Part shown: positions 36,536 to 46,273 of the stretch, in pieces
Layout: each line of letters begins with the position of its first letter
Position numbering within the stretch: position 1 is the first letter of the stretch
Origin: Sulfitobacter sp. LCG007
Lineage (GTDB): Bacteria; Pseudomonadota; Alphaproteobacteria; Rhodobacterales; Rhodobacteraceae
Length of the DNA: 64,000 nucleotides
Direction: 5' to 3'
Assembly (NCBI RefSeq): GCF_040801785.1
Contig: NZ_CP161805.1
Location: forward strand, 2,852,001 to 2,916,000
Notes under the pieces: generated by a model
What the model was told of the DNA's origin: nothing
Database searches by the model: none
What the model saw: only the letters and a program-made list of their open reading frames with translations
Position numbers and translations under genes: made by a program

Positions 36536-37779
36536 CAGATCAGCAGGAGCTGTTCCGGGGGCGGCGCGAAGCGGGCGCGCAAGCCGGCCGAGTCCGTCAA
36601 GCCGCGCGGCGTCCAGTCGGGCAGGCTGATGAAGGGACGCGCATGATCGAGCCGCGCGCCCATCCGGGCAAGATCGTCATGGCGCACGGTCCTGTGGCGT
36701 CGCGTGGCAAGGATGCGCGCGACGGTCTTGGTGCCCAGACCCGGGACACGCAAGAGCATCTCTCTGGACGCCCGGTTGATGTCGAGCGGGAAGTGCTGCC
36801 GGTTCTGCAATGCCCAGGCGAGTTTCGGATCGACCTCCAGATCGAGTTGCCCGTCCGGCAACGATGTCGCGATCTCGTCCACACCGAACCCGTAGAAGCG
36901 CAAGAGCCAGTCAGCCTGGTAGAGCCTGTGCTCGCGCATCAGGGGCGGCCGGATCAGCGGCAGCGCCGCCGAGGCATCGGGAATGGGCGAGAACGACGAA
37001 TAATACACACGCTTCAGCCCGTAGCTTGCGTAAAGCCGCGTCGCGCTCTTGAGGATCGTTGCATCATTCGCCGCGTCCGCTCCCACGATCATCTGGGTCG
37101 ACTGGCCGGCCGGCGCGAACCTGGCGGGCCGCTTGCCGGTATGACTGCGCTCCCTGCTGCCTTCGCGCAGAAGCCGCACGTCCGCCATCGCCTTGCGGAT
37201 CTGGTCAGGCGATTTCTCGGGGGCATAGTCCTTCACGCCGCTGTCGGTCGGCAGCTCGACATTGATCGACAGCCTGTCGGCAAAAAGCCCTGCCTCCTCG
37301 ATCAGTTCCTTCGCCGCATCGGGAATGGTCTTGAGATGGATATAGCCACGAAAGCCGTGGTCCTGGCGCAAGGATTTCGCGATCCGGACCATGTCCGCCA
37401 TGGTGTCATCGGGCGAGCGAATGATGCCGGATGAAAGGAACAACCCTTCGATGTAGTTGCGCCGGTAGAACTCGAGCGTAAGCTTCACCACCTCTTCGGG
37501 AAGGAAACGCGCCCGCTCTACCGACGAGCTGACCCTGTTCACGCAATAGGCGCAGTCATAGATGCAGAAATTCGTCATCAGGATCTTCAGGAGGCTGATG
37601 CAGCGACCATCCGGCGCATAGGCGTGACAGATGCCCGAGCCCGTGACCGAGCCAAGCCCCTTGCCATCCCGGCTGTCGCGCCTGGTCCCCCCGCTGGAAG
37701 CGCAGGAGGCGTCATATTTCGCTGCATCCGAAAGAATCGCGAGCTTTTGCTGAAGGGTCGGCCTGGTCATGATGTTCAT
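36535..37779 (-). CDS. putative DNA modification/repair radical SAM protein
   Basis: About 414 residues. The radical SAM cluster motif is CIYDCAYC (C-x3-C-x2-C), preceded by the family-typical KLAILSDAAKYDASCASSGG. Near the C-terminus INRASREMLLRVPGLGTKTV is a helix-hairpin-helix typical of DNA-binding repair proteins. This family occurs next to UdgX genes, as here with a one-base overlap (TGATG). The substrate is unknown. ATG at 37770, 37779 and 37782 are possible starts; GGAA spacing favours 37779. Confidence 0.87.
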   Translation of the reverse strand: MNIMTRPTLQQKLAILSDAAKYDASCASSGGTRRDSRDGKGLGSVTGSGICHAYAPDGRCISLLKILMTNFCIYDCAYCVNRVSSSVERARFLPEEVVKLTLEFYRRNYIEGLFLSSGIIRSPDDTMADMVRIAKSLRQDHGFRGYIHLKTIPDAAKELIEEAGLFADRLSINVELPTDSGVKDYAPEKSPDQIRKAMADVRLLREGSRERSHTGKRPARFAPAGQSTQMIVGADAANDATILKSATRLYASYGLKRVYYSSFSPIPDASAALPLIRPPLMREHRLYQADWLLRFYGFGVDEIATSLPDGQLDLEVDPKLAWALQNRQHFPLDINRASREMLLRVPGLGTKTVARILATRRHRTVRHDDLARMGARLDHARPFISLPDWTPRGLTDSAGLRARFAPPPEQLLLI

Positions 37780-37843
37780 CATATGTTCCGAAGACCGGAA
37801 TGGGCAATGAACTGTGACATACGTTTGCGTGAAAGATGCCCGA

Positions 37844-39043
37844 TCAGATCTGACCGGACGGAGAGATCCCGAGATGGCCCGCCACGATCCGCGCGACGTC
37901 GGCGAAACCGATCTGGCCCAGCTCACCCGCCGCCTGCCCCCTGATCAGGACCGGGACGCGCTCGCGCGTGTGATCCGAACCGATCCAGGTCGGATCGTTG
38001 CCGTGATCGGCGGTCAGCACCAGCAGGTCGTCCTCGCGCAGCTTCGGCAGAAGCGCTGCGATTCCGGCGTCGAACCATTCCAGCGCGCGGGCATAGCCGC
38101 TGACGTCGCGTCGGTGGCCGTAGAGGCTGTCGAACTCCACGAAATTCGCGAAGGTGAGGCTGCCATCGCCCGCCTCCGCCACCAGGTCGTGAAGATGCGC
38201 CATCAGCGCCGCGTCCGATCCCTTGCGCAGATCGTCGATTCCTGCCATCGAGAAGATGTCGCCGATCTTGCCCACGGCATGGACCCTGCCGCCGGCATCC
38301 TGGACCCAGTTGGTCAGCACCGGGGCCGGAGGTGCGATGGCGAAGTCGCGCCGGTTGGTCGTGCGGGTGAAACCGGTCTCCGGATCGCCGAGGAAGGGTC
38401 GTGCGATGACGCGGCCGACCTTCATCTCATGCAGCACCGGCGCCAGATCCTCACAGAGCTTTAACAGGCGCCCAAGACCGAAGGTCTCTTCATGCGCCGC
38501 GATCTGGAAGACGGAATCGGCGGAGGTGTAGCAGATCGGCTCGCCGGTCGACATGTGTTGCCGCCCGAGCCGCCCGATGATCTCGGTGCCCGAGGCATGA
38601 CAGTTGCCGAGGATCGCGCCGACCCCTGCGGCCTCGCAGACCTTCTCGACCAGCGCAGGTGGAAAGCTTTCGTTCTCGTTCTCGAAGTAAGTCCACTCCC
38701 ACGGCACCACGAGACCGGCAAGTTCCCAGTGACCCGACGGCGTGTCCTTTCCCTGCGAAACCTCGGTCGCCGCACCCCAGCTGCCTTCGGGTTCCGCATC
38801 GAGTCCGGGTGCATCTATGCCGCTTGCGAGCCGCACCGCAGCGCCAAGGCCCATCGCGTCGAGAGTCGGCAGGCAGAGCGGGCCGTTTCGGCCCGCGTTC
38901 GCCTCGCCGTCCGCACAGGCCTGCGCGATATGTCCGACGGTGTTGGCGCCAAGATCGGACCTGTCGCCATTGTGGAACGAGGACGCATCCGGCGCACCGC
39001 CGATACCGACCGAATCCATCACCACGAGGAAGGCGCGCGCCAT
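37844..39043 (-). CDS. deoB: phosphopentomutase
   Basis: 399 residues. It interconverts (deoxy)ribose 1- and 5-phosphates, linking nucleoside phosphorolysis to central metabolism. It is an alkaline-phosphatase-superfamily enzyme: the start [15 protein letters not shown] has the metal Asp, SGHWELAG and [18 protein letters not shown] hold other metal ligands. Its ATG overlaps the deoA stop by one base, so cdd, deoA and deoB form one coupled operon. Confidence 0.95.
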   Translation of the reverse strand: MARAFLVVMDSVGIGGAPDASSFHNGDRSDLGANTVGHIAQACADGEANAGRNGPLCLPTLDAMGLGAAVRLASGIDAPGLDAEPEGSWGAATEVSQGKDTPSGHWELAGLVVPWEWTYFENENESFPPALVEKVCEAAGVGAILGNCHASGTEIIGRLGRQHMSTGEPICYTSADSVFQIAAHEETFGLGRLLKLCEDLAPVLHEMKVGRVIARPFLGDPETGFTRTTNRRDFAIAPPAPVLTNWVQDAGGRVHAVGKIGDIFSMAGIDDLRKGSDAALMAHLHDLVAEAGDGSLTFANFVEFDSLYGHRRDVSGYARALEWFDAGIAALLPKLREDDLLVLTADHGNDPTWIGSDHTRERVPVLIRGQAAGELGQIGFADVARIVAGHLGISPSGQI

Positions 39044-40347
39044 CAGGCGATCCTTTCATGCACGAGTTCCGGCGGCGTTACCGCCTCGTCGCCGATCGCG
39101 ATCGCGTCCCGGATCCGCGCAACCGCCCGGTCCGCCGCGTCAGGGCGCGCGGCATGCACCCGGGCAAGCGGCTGGCCCTTCTCGACGCGCTGGCCCAGAC
39201 GAACCACCTGCGCGAGCCCCACGGCGGGGTCGATGCCGTCGGTCTCGCGCATGCGGCCGCCGCCAAGACCCACGACCGCGAGCCCCAGCGCCTCTCCATC
39301 GATGGACGTGACCGTGCCGGACTGCCGCGCGCTCACTTCCCGGATGACGGTGGCCTCGGGAAGGAACCGCGCCCAGTTGTCGATGAATTCGACCGGACCG
39401 CCCAGACCCGCGATCATCCGCCCGAACCGCTCGGCCGCGCGCCCGTCGCCGATGGCGTCAGAGATCATCCGGGCCCCCGCTGCCTCGTCCGCAGCCAGGC
39501 CGCCCCGCGCCAGAAGCAGGGCACCCAGCGTCACGGTCAGATCGAAAAGCGCTCCGCGTTCGCCACAGGTCAGCACGCGCATCACCGCCTCGATTTCAAG
39601 CGCATTGCCGAGCGCAGGCGCAAGCGGCTGGCTCATGTCGGAGACAAGGGCCGAGGCAGGACATCCGGCAGCGTTGGCGGTCTCGACCAGCGCGCGCGCC
39701 AGCGCCCGGGCACCGGGAATATCCTTCATGAAGGCGCCGCTGCCGACCTTCACGTCGAGCACGAGACCATCGAGCCCGCCCGCCAGCTTCTTCGACAGGA
39801 TCGAGGCCGTGATCAGATCGAGGCTGTCCACCGTCGAGGTGACATCGCGCACGGCGTAGAGCCGGCGGTCCGCGGGCGCGATCTCGGCCGTCGCACCCAC
39901 GATCGCGCATCCCGCGCGGGTGACGAGCTCGCGGAACTGCTCCTCCTCGATCCGGGTCGAGACGCCCGGGATCGCCTCGAGCTTGTCGAGGGTGCCACCG
40001 GTGTGCCCCAGACCGCGCCCCGAGATCATCGGAACATATGCCCCGCTGGCAGCCAGCGCGGGGGCGAGAACCAGCGAGACGCAATCGCCGACCCCGCCTG
40101 TGGAATGCTTGTCGAGCACGGGCCCATCGAGATCCCAACTCAGCACCCGGCCCGAGTCCCGCATGGCAAGCGTCAGTGCGGTCCGGGCCTCGGGATCGAG
40201 CCCGACAAGGCAGACCCCCATCGCGAAAGCCCCGGCCTGCGCATCGCTGACCGATCCGTCCGCAAGGCCCCTGGCCATCCAGTCAAGATGGTGCGCGCCC
40301 GGCGCTTCGCCCCGCCGCAGCAATGCAAGGATCTCCTGCGCGCTCAT
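39043..40347 (-). CDS. deoA: thymidine phosphorylase
   Basis: 434 residues. It splits thymidine or deoxyuridine with phosphate to the base and deoxyribose 1-phosphate. The pyrimidine phosphorylase signature [20 protein letters not shown] is complete; [15 protein letters not shown] binds phosphate. The start is the ATG at 40347, overlapping the cdd stop by 4 bases (ATGA). DeoA feeds DeoB downstream and supplies uracil for Upp. Confidence 0.95.
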   Translation of the reverse strand: MSAQEILALLRRGEAPGAHHLDWMARGLADGSVSDAQAGAFAMGVCLVGLDPEARTALTLAMRDSGRVLSWDLDGPVLDKHSTGGVGDCVSLVLAPALAASGAYVPMISGRGLGHTGGTLDKLEAIPGVSTRIEEEQFRELVTRAGCAIVGATAEIAPADRRLYAVRDVTSTVDSLDLITASILSKKLAGGLDGLVLDVKVGSGAFMKDIPGARALARALVETANAAGCPASALVSDMSQPLAPALGNALEIEAVMRVLTCGERGALFDLTVTLGALLLARGGLAADEAAGARMISDAIGDGRAAERFGRMIAGLGGPVEFIDNWARFLPEATVIREVSARQSGTVTSIDGEALGLAVVGLGGGRMRETDGIDPAVGLAQVVRLGQRVEKGQPLARVHAARPDAADRAVARIRDAIAIGDEAVTPPELVHERIA

Positions 40348-40745
40348 TCGCCGCGTTTCATATGCGCCGGCCCGAAGGCGCCGGGCAGCAGCTCTCCAAG
40401 CGTCATGCGCATTTCCTCTCCGTCCGCGCCCGCCATCGTCACCACCACATCCGACTCGCCGAACTCGGCGAGCTTCTGGCGGCATCCGCCGCAGGGCGTG
40501 ACGGGCATCGCGGAGGCGGCAGTGACGTAGACCTCGGCAAGCCTGCGCTGTCCCGCCGCCACCATCGCCGCGATCGCGCCCGCCTCGGCGCAGGTCCCTT
40601 CCGGATAGGCGACGTTCTCGACATTGCAGCCGACGAAGATGCGCCCGTCGTCCGCGCGGATCGCCGCACCCACGTGGAAATTCGAATAGGGGGCATAGGC
40701 ATTCTTGCCTGCCTCGGCGGCCGCCGCCCTGAGATCGTCCGACAT
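40344..40745 (-). CDS. cdd: cytidine deaminase
   Basis: 133 residues, tetrameric class. It deaminates cytidine or deoxycytidine to the uracil nucleoside. The zinc site is NVENVAYPEGTCAEAGAI (Cys and catalytic Glu) and TPCGGCRQ (two Cys). AAGGAG lies 7 bases before the ATG at 40745. It is the first gene of the salvage operon; the 76-base gap to the plus-strand DUF3072 gene should hold its promoter. Confidence 0.94.
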   Translation of the reverse strand: MSDDLRAAAAEAGKNAYAPYSNFHVGAAIRADDGRIFVGCNVENVAYPEGTCAEAGAIAAMVAAGQRRLAEVYVTAASAMPVTPCGGCRQKLAEFGESDVVVTMAGADGEEMRMTLGELLPGAFGPAHMKRGE

Positions 40746-40821
40746 TTTCGTCTCCTTGCGCTCCCGGAACCGCCAACCGGCATCCGGCGTTGCGTTCATG
40801 CAATCCTAGAGGGCATTCACC

Positions 40822-41028
40822 ATGGAAAAAACCCGGCAGAACCCGATAATCGCCGCCGCCGCCTCTGGCGAGGCGATAGACCTCGGAGAGAAGGCACCGA
40901 CGGAGATGAGCGACGAGACGGCTGCCCGTCTGCGCGCGCTCTGCGAGCAGACCGGAGAGCCGTTCGACACGGCTTTGACCGAAGATCAGGCGCTGGAACG
41001 TATCGAGGCGCTTGAAGAGAAGAGCTGA
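40822..41028 (+). CDS. DUF3072 domain-containing small protein
   Basis: 68 residues. It matches the DUF3072 pattern: NPIIAAA near the start, then PTEMSDETAARLRALCEQTG with EPFDTALTEDQALERIEAL, an acidic helical domain somewhat like SAP-type or LEM-like small folds. No function is known. GAGGG lies 8 bases before ATG. It is a lone gene divergent from cdd. Confidence 0.75.
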   Translation: MEKTRQNPIIAAAASGEAIDLGEKAPTEMSDETAARLRALCEQTGEPFDTALTEDQALERIEALEEKS

Positions 41029-41402
41029 GGTTCATTGTACCCCTCGCCGTGACCGCCGCATGATGGTTGTCAGCGGAATGATGGCTGCGACCTGTTCGAC
41101 CCCACTCCGCAGCCGACGCACCCCGAATTGAGCCACATACGCGTCCTCTGAGCCGCGGGTGCTGTCTGATAACACGCTCAGCGGCTTGCCTCATTGCCCT
41201 GCCACCTTGGCCACATCATGCGGCGGCGCGCTTATTGCGCAGATGCTTTCGGCCATGGTCCCTCCCCTTGCGGCGCGCCGACTTTGCGCGTTGGTAGTCC
41301 GGTTGACAACCCGGACCCGGCGGCACGGGCGTGCTGGCCGCTTGGCCTCTCGCGCGGAATGGTTTAGCACCAAACCAATTTCTCGCCGAGGAGCGCGCGC
41401 CG
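41029..41402 (+). other. 374-base intergenic region between DUF3072 and maeB
   Basis: No convincing gene is seen. It contains a consensus-like TTGACA at 41303-41308 without a matching -10 box, the inverted repeat TGGTTTAGCACCAAACCA at 41360-41377, and on the minus strand a 21-codon frame (41191-41256) with GGGAGG before its ATG. The GC skew and codon pattern do not look coding over the rest. It probably holds the maeB promoter and leader. Confidence 0.5.
41360..41377 (+). promoter_or_regulatory. inverted repeat in the maeB leader
   Basis: TGGTTTAGCACCAAACCA has perfect 6-bp arms and a 6-base spacer, 25 bases before the maeB start. It may be an operator for carbon-dependent control or a small leader hairpin. 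Confidence 0.35.
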
Positions 41403-43676
41403 ATGACCGACAGTTCGAACCAGCGGCAGGCCGCGCTCGACTATCACGAATTCCCCAAGCCCGGAAAGCTCGAGATCCGCGCCACGAAGCCGCTGGCAAA
41501 CGGTCGCGACCTGTCCCGGGCCTATTCCCCCGGCGTGGCGGAGGCCTGTCTCGAGATCAAGGCCGATGCCGCCAACGCGGCGCGCTACACCGCGCGGGGC
41601 AATCTTGTGGGTGTCGTGTCGAACGGAACCGCCGTTCTGGGGCTCGGCAACATCGGAGCGCTGGCCTCGAAGCCGGTGATGGAGGGCAAGGCGGTGCTCT
41701 TCAAGAAATTCGCCGGCATCGACTGCTTCGACATCGAACTGAACGAGCCCGACCCCGAGAAGCTGGCCGAGATCGTCTGCGCGCTTGAGCCGACCTTCGG
41801 AGCGATCAACCTCGAGGACATCAAGGCCCCCGACTGCTTCACCGTCGAACGGATCTGCCGCGAGCGGATGAACATTCCCGTCTTCCACGACGACCAGCAC
41901 GGCACCGCCATCGTCGTCGGAGCTGCCGCGAAGAACGCGCTGCATGTGGCAGGGAAGAATTTCGAGGACATCAGGATCGTTTCGACAGGCGGCGGCGCGG
42001 CAGGGATTGCCTGCCTGAAGATGCTGCTGAAACTCGGCGTGAAGCGCGAGAACGTGTGGCTCTGCGACATCCACGGCCTTGTCTACGAGGGCCGCGCGGA
42101 GGACATGAACCCCATCAAGGCCGAGTTCGCCCAGGCGTCCGACCTCCGCACCCTGGACGACGTGATCGGCGGCGCGGACCTTTTCCTCGGCCTGTCCGGT
42201 CCCGGCGTGCTGACACCGGAGATGGTCGCGAAGATGGCGCCGCGCCCGATCATCTTCGCGCTGGCGAACCCGACGCCCGAGATCCTGCCCGACATCGCCC
42301 GTCAGGTCGCGCCGGATGCGATCATCGCCACCGGGCGCTCCGACTTTCCCAATCAGGTCAACAACGTCCTGTGCTTTCCCTTCATCTTCAGAGGGGCGCT
42401 CGACGTCGGCGCGACGACGATCAACGACGAGATGGAACTGGCCTGCATCGACGGCATCGCGGCCCTTGCCCGGGCCACCACCTCGGCCGAGGCGGCTGCC
42501 GCATACAAGGGCGAACAGCTCACCTTCGGTGCGGACTACCTGATACCGAAGCCCTTTGATCCCCGTCTCGTAGGGGTCGTCTCGTCCGCGGTGGCACGGG
42601 CGGCGATGCAAACCGGCGTGGCGACGCGGCCGATCGAGGACCTCGACGCCTACCGCCAGAAGCTCGACAACTCGGTGTTCAAGTCCGCCCTTCTCATGCG
42701 CCCCGTGTTCCAGTCGGCCCGCTCGGCGCCGCGCCGCATCGTGTTTGCGGAAGGCGAGGACGAGCGCGTGTTGCGCGCGGCGCAGGCCGTTCTCGAGGAA
42801 ACCGTCGAACGTCCGATCCTGATCGGGCGCCCGGAGGTGATCGAGACCAGGATCGAACGCGCCGGGCTCACCATGCGGATGGAACAGGATTTCGACCTCG
42901 TGAACCCCGAGAACGATCCGCGCTACCGGGACTATTGGGGCACCTATCACGATATCATGGCCCGGCGCGGCGTGTCGCCGGACATCGCGCGTGCGATCAT
43001 GCGGACAAACACCACCGCGATCGCCGCCGTCATGGTGCATCGCGGCGAAGCCGAGAGCCTGATCTGCGGGACATTCGGGGAATACCGCTGGCATCTCAAC
43101 TACGTCACACAGGTGCTCGGGAGCGGACGGCTGCGTCCGCACGGAGCGCTCTCGATGATGATCCTCGAGGACGGGCCACTGTTCCTGGCGGATACCCACG
43201 TCCATTCGCAGCCCACGCCGGAACAGCTGACCGAGATCGCCATAGGCGCGGCGCGACACGTGCGCCGCTTCGGCATCGAGCCCAAGATCGCCTTCTGCTC
43301 GCAAAGCCAGTTCGGCAGCCAGGAGGGCGGCTCTGCCGAGGGGCTCAGGACTGCGATCGCCCTGCTGGACGCGCAGGAACGCGATTTCTGCTACGAGGGC
43401 GAGATGAACATAGATGCCGCCCTTGATCCTGAACTGCGCCACCGCCTTTTCCCCGCCAACAGGATGGAGGGAGCGGCCAACGTGATGATCTTCGCCCACG
43501 CGGACGCGGCTTCCGGCGTGCGCAACATCCTCAAGATGAAGGGCGGCGGCCTCGAAGTCGGGCCGATCCTGATGGGCATGGGCAACCGGGCACATATCGT
43601 CACGCCCTCGATCACCGCACGCGGGCTTCTCAACGTGGCGGCCATCGCGGGCACGCCGGTCGCGAACTACGGGTAA
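41403..43676 (+). CDS. maeB: NADP-dependent malic enzyme with phosphotransacetylase-like domain
   Basis: 757 residues. The N-terminal malic enzyme (about 1-420) decarboxylates malate to pyruvate with NADP: YSPGVAEACLEIK, NLEDIKAPDCF, FHDDQHGTAIV with metal ligands and STGGGAAGIACLKML for the cofactor. The C-terminal third (about 430-757, from ARSAPRRIVFAEGEDERVLR) resembles phosphate acetyltransferase and is a regulatory acetyl-CoA-sensing domain in MaeB. GAGGAG lies 9 bases before the ATG. The length is typical for Alphaproteobacteria. Confidence 0.94.
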   Translation: MTDSSNQRQAALDYHEFPKPGKLEIRATKPLANGRDLSRAYSPGVAEACLEIKADAANAARYTARGNLVGVVSNGTAVLGLGNIGALASKPVMEGKAVLFKKFAGIDCFDIELNEPDPEKLAEIVCALEPTFGAINLEDIKAPDCFTVERICRERMNIPVFHDDQHGTAIVVGAAAKNALHVAGKNFEDIRIVSTGGGAAGIACLKMLLKLGVKRENVWLCDIHGLVYEGRAEDMNPIKAEFAQASDLRTLDDVIGGADLFLGLSGPGVLTPEMVAKMAPRPIIFALANPTPEILPDIARQVAPDAIIATGRSDFPNQVNNVLCFPFIFRGALDVGATTINDEMELACIDGIAALARATTSAEAAAAYKGEQLTFGADYLIPKPFDPRLVGVVSSAVARAAMQTGVATRPIEDLDAYRQKLDNSVFKSALLMRPVFQSARSAPRRIVFAEGEDERVLRAAQAVLEETVERPILIGRPEVIETRIERAGLTMRMEQDFDLVNPENDPRYRDYWGTYHDIMARRGVSPDIARAIMRTNTTAIAAVMVHRGEAESLICGTFGEYRWHLNYVTQVLGSGRLRPHGALSMMILEDGPLFLADTHVHSQPTPEQLTEIAIGAARHVRRFGIEPKIAFCSQSQFGSQEGGSAEGLRTAIALLDAQERDFCYEGEMNIDAALDPELRHRLFPANRMEGAANVMIFAHADAASGVRNILKMKGGGLEVGPILMGMGNRAHIVTPSITARGLLNVAAIAGTPVANYG

Positions 43677-43750
43677 CGCGTTTGTCGGTTGATCCGCCGG
43701 CACGCCCCCGTGCAACCTCGGAGGGCGCTGCTGGGACCATGGAGGCCATC

Positions 43751-44059
43751 TTGAGACGTTTGGCACCTCTTCTTGCCGTTCTCGCGTCCGCGACGCTGAC
43801 CGCCTGCACGGAAGTCGCGGACCGGACCACGGGCGTCATCACCGTCGATGGCTTCGATTACAGGACGGTGACCACCGAGATCGTCGACGACGGCCGGCGC
43901 TTCGCGAAGACCGACGTGCTGGTGCACGGGCACAAGGTGGGCTGCAATCCCACCATTGCCGGCACCTGCGAGGAGGCCGTGCGCCGCGGTCAATGGATCA
44001 TGGGGCGGCCCGACGATACGCCCGGCCTCGACATGTACGGCTACTATCCCCTGCAGTAG
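43751..44059 (+). CDS. small lipoprotein
   Basis: About 102 residues from a TTG start with a perfect GGAGG 5 bases upstream; an ATG 12 bases earlier lacks a well-placed ribosome site. The signal MRRLAPLLAVLASATLTAC ends in a lipobox (LTAC) whose Cys would be lipidated. Gly replaces Asp at +2, or Thr here, so outer-membrane sorting is expected. The mature part has two Cys (GCNPTIAGTCEE) that may pair. I do not recognise a function. It follows maeB by 74 bases. Confidence 0.7.
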   Translation: MRRLAPLLAVLASATLTACTEVADRTTGVITVDGFDYRTVTTEIVDDGRRFAKTDVLVHGHKVGCNPTIAGTCEEAVRRGQWIMGRPDDTPGLDMYGYYPLQ

Positions 44060-44086
44060 GGCTGATTCGCACGATCGGACCGGAAA

Positions 44087-44150
44087 TTCTGCAAAACAGC
44101 CCGCACTTCGACGGCGGGCTGCAAACTTTCCGCGGGTTTGCAAATTTTGC
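44087..44150 (+). promoter_or_regulatory. TTTGCAAA-type sites upstream of prpE
   Basis: One exact TTTGCAAA palindrome lies at 44137-44144, followed at once by TTTTGC. Two partial copies, CTGCAAAA (44089-44096) and CTGCAAAC (44119-44126), lie upstream. From memory, ScfR/PccR regulators of propionyl-CoA genes in Rhodobacter bind TTTGCAAA pairs; the exact spacing differs here. Confidence 0.45.
44097..44121 (+). terminator. hairpin after the lipoprotein gene
   Basis: Perfect 8-bp arms CAGCCCGC and GCGGGCTG with a 9-base loop lie 37 bases past the stop, followed by CAAACTTTC. The tail is only weakly U-rich. It separates the lipoprotein transcript from the prpE promoter region. Confidence 0.45.
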
Positions 44151-44272
44151 CCGGCTGTCGCTGCGCCGCTCTCGCCCCGGCCATCGGCGCGCTGCCACAT
44201 TCTGACGGCAATGGACTTGCCGGAACCTCTGCCGCTGCGTAACACCTTGCCAGACCTGGGAGGAGAAAAAAC

Positions 44273-46186
44273 ATGGGCTATGCCGAGACATACCGGGAAA
44301 GCATGGATGATCCCGAAGGCTTCTGGATGCGGCAGGCCGAAGCCATCGACTGGGTGAAACCGCCCAGCAGGGCGCTCTTCGAGCGCGGCGGGGGCCTCTA
44401 CGAATGGTACGCCGACGGGCTGGTGAACGGCTGCCACAATGCCGTCGACCGCCATGTCGAGGCGGGACGGGGCGACCAGCCCGCCATCATTCACGACAGC
44501 CCCATCACCGGCACTTCCTCCACCACCACCTATGCCGAGCTGCGCGACAGCGTGGCCCGTCTGGCCGGGGCGCTTGCGGCGCGCGGCGTGGCGAAGGGCG
44601 ACCGGGTCATCATCTACATGCCGATGGTGCCCGAGGCGCTGCACGCCATGCTCGCCTGCGCCCGGATCGGGGCGATCCATTCCGTCGTCTTCGGCGGGTT
44701 TGCCGCCAACGAACTGGCCGTGCGGATCGACGACTGCCAGCCAAAGGCGATCCTTGCCGCCTCCTGCGGACTCGAGCCGGCGCGCGTCGTGCCCTACAAG
44801 CCCCTGCTCGACGGCGCCATCGAACTCGCGACACACAAGCCCGACTTCTGCATGATCCTGCAGCGCGAGCAGCAGCGCGCCACCCTCACCGAGGAACGCG
44901 ACATCGACTGGCACATGGCGCAGGATGGCGTCGCGCCCGCCGACTGCGTGCCCGTCGAAGGCAGCCACCCAGCCTATATCCTTTATACCTCGGGTACCAC
45001 TGGCGCGCCGAAGGGCGTCGTCCGGGCGACCGGAGGCCATCTGGTGGCCCTGCACTGGTCGATGAAGAACATCTACAACGTCGATCCCGGCGACGTCTTC
45101 TGGGCCGCCTCCGACGTCGGCTGGGTCGTGGGACATTCCTACATCTGCTACGCGCCGCTCGTGCATGGCAACACGACCGTCGTATTCGAGGGCAAGCCCG
45201 TCGGCACGCCCGATGCCGGTACGTTCTGGCGCGTCATCTCGCAACACAACGTGCGCAGCTTCTTCACCGCCCCCACAGCCATCCGGGCGGTCAAGCGCGA
45301 GGACCCGAATGGGCTCGAATGCGCAAAGTACGATCTTTCGGGACTGCGCGGGCTTTATCTTGCAGGCGAGCGCGCCGATCCCGACACGATCGAATGGGCG
45401 CAGCGCGTGCTGGAAAAGCCCGTCTACGACCACTGGTGGCAGACCGAGACGGGCTGGACCATCGCCGGAAACCCCGCGGGTCTCGAGGCGCTTCCGGTCA
45501 AGATCGGCTCGCCCACCGTGGCCATGCCCGGCTATGACGTGCAGATCCTCGACGAGGCCGGGCATCGGATGAAGCCCGGCGAGCTGGGCGCGATCGCCAT
45601 CAGGCTGCCGTTGCCACCGGGCACGCTGCCGACGCTCTGGAACGCCGACGACCGCTTCCGCAAGAGCTACCTCAGCCATTTTCCGGGCTATTACGAGACC
45701 GGCGATGCGGGGATGATGGATGCGGACGGCTATCTCTACATCATGGCCCGCACCGATGACGTGATCAACGTCGCGGGCCATCGCCTGTCGACCGGCGCAA
45801 TGGAGGAGGTGCTTGCCGCGCATCCCGATGTGGCCGAATGCGCGGTGATCGGGATCAGCGACCCGCTCAAGGGTCAGGCGCCGCTGGGATTCGTGATCCT
45901 GACCAAGGGCGTCAACCGGCCCCATGACGAGATCACGCGCGAATGCGTGACGCTGGTGCGCGATCGCATCGGACCCGTCGCCGCGTTCAAGCTCGCCGTC
46001 GTCGTCGACCGCCTGCCGAAGACCAGATCCGGCAAGATCCTGCGTGCCACGATGGTCAAGATCGCGGACGGACACGAGTTCCGCCTGCCCGCCACCATCG
46101 ACGACCCCGCGGTTCTGGACGAAATCAGGACGGCATTGCGTCAGATCGGGCTCGCGCCATCTGCGCAGACGAAAGCGCAGGTCTGA
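44273..46186 (+). CDS. prpE: propionyl-CoA synthetase
   Basis: 637 residues, acetyl-CoA-synthetase-like ANL enzyme. It activates propionate to propionyl-CoA. The P-loop YTSGTTGAPKGVVRATGGH, WWQTETGW and the catalytic Lys in LPKTRSGKILR are present. The N-terminal YAETYRESMDDPEGFW and the GGHLVALHWSMKNIYN block distinguish PrpE from Acs. GGGAGGAG lies 8 bases before ATG. TTTGCAAA-like sites upstream suggest induction by propionyl-CoA metabolism. Confidence 0.92.
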   Translation: MGYAETYRESMDDPEGFWMRQAEAIDWVKPPSRALFERGGGLYEWYADGLVNGCHNAVDRHVEAGRGDQPAIIHDSPITGTSSTTTYAELRDSVARLAGALAARGVAKGDRVIIYMPMVPEALHAMLACARIGAIHSVVFGGFAANELAVRIDDCQPKAILAASCGLEPARVVPYKPLLDGAIELATHKPDFCMILQREQQRATLTEERDIDWHMAQDGVAPADCVPVEGSHPAYILYTSGTTGAPKGVVRATGGHLVALHWSMKNIYNVDPGDVFWAASDVGWVVGHSYICYAPLVHGNTTVVFEGKPVGTPDAGTFWRVISQHNVRSFFTAPTAIRAVKREDPNGLECAKYDLSGLRGLYLAGERADPDTIEWAQRVLEKPVYDHWWQTETGWTIAGNPAGLEALPVKIGSPTVAMPGYDVQILDEAGHRMKPGELGAIAIRLPLPPGTLPTLWNADDRFRKSYLSHFPGYYETGDAGMMDADGYLYIMARTDDVINVAGHRLSTGAMEEVLAAHPDVAECAVIGISDPLKGQAPLGFVILTKGVNRPHDEITRECVTLVRDRIGPVAAFKLAVVVDRLPKTRSGKILRATMVKIADGHEFRLPATIDDPAVLDEIRTALRQIGLAPSAQTKAQV

Positions 46187-46273
46187 GGGGGCTCCGACGG
46201 ACACTCCGGACGGGCAACTCGCCGAAGACGTCTGCGCGGACTGCCTCGGGGGCGACGGCGGGGGCGGCGTGGC

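Noticed and set aside
41191..41256. 21-codon minus-strand frame with GGGAGG before ATG
   Set aside because: Too short to support; no same-strand gene close downstream for it to act as a leader peptide.
41303..41308. TTGACA as a maeB -35 box
   Set aside because: No plausible -10 hexamer at 16-18 bases, so not listed as a promoter.
41364..43766. 800-codon open frame antisense to maeB
   Set aside because: Same artefact; the sequence is Arg/His/Asp-rich with no motif.
43667..46204. 845-codon open frame antisense to prpE
   Set aside because: Antisense shadow of a well-supported synthetase gene.
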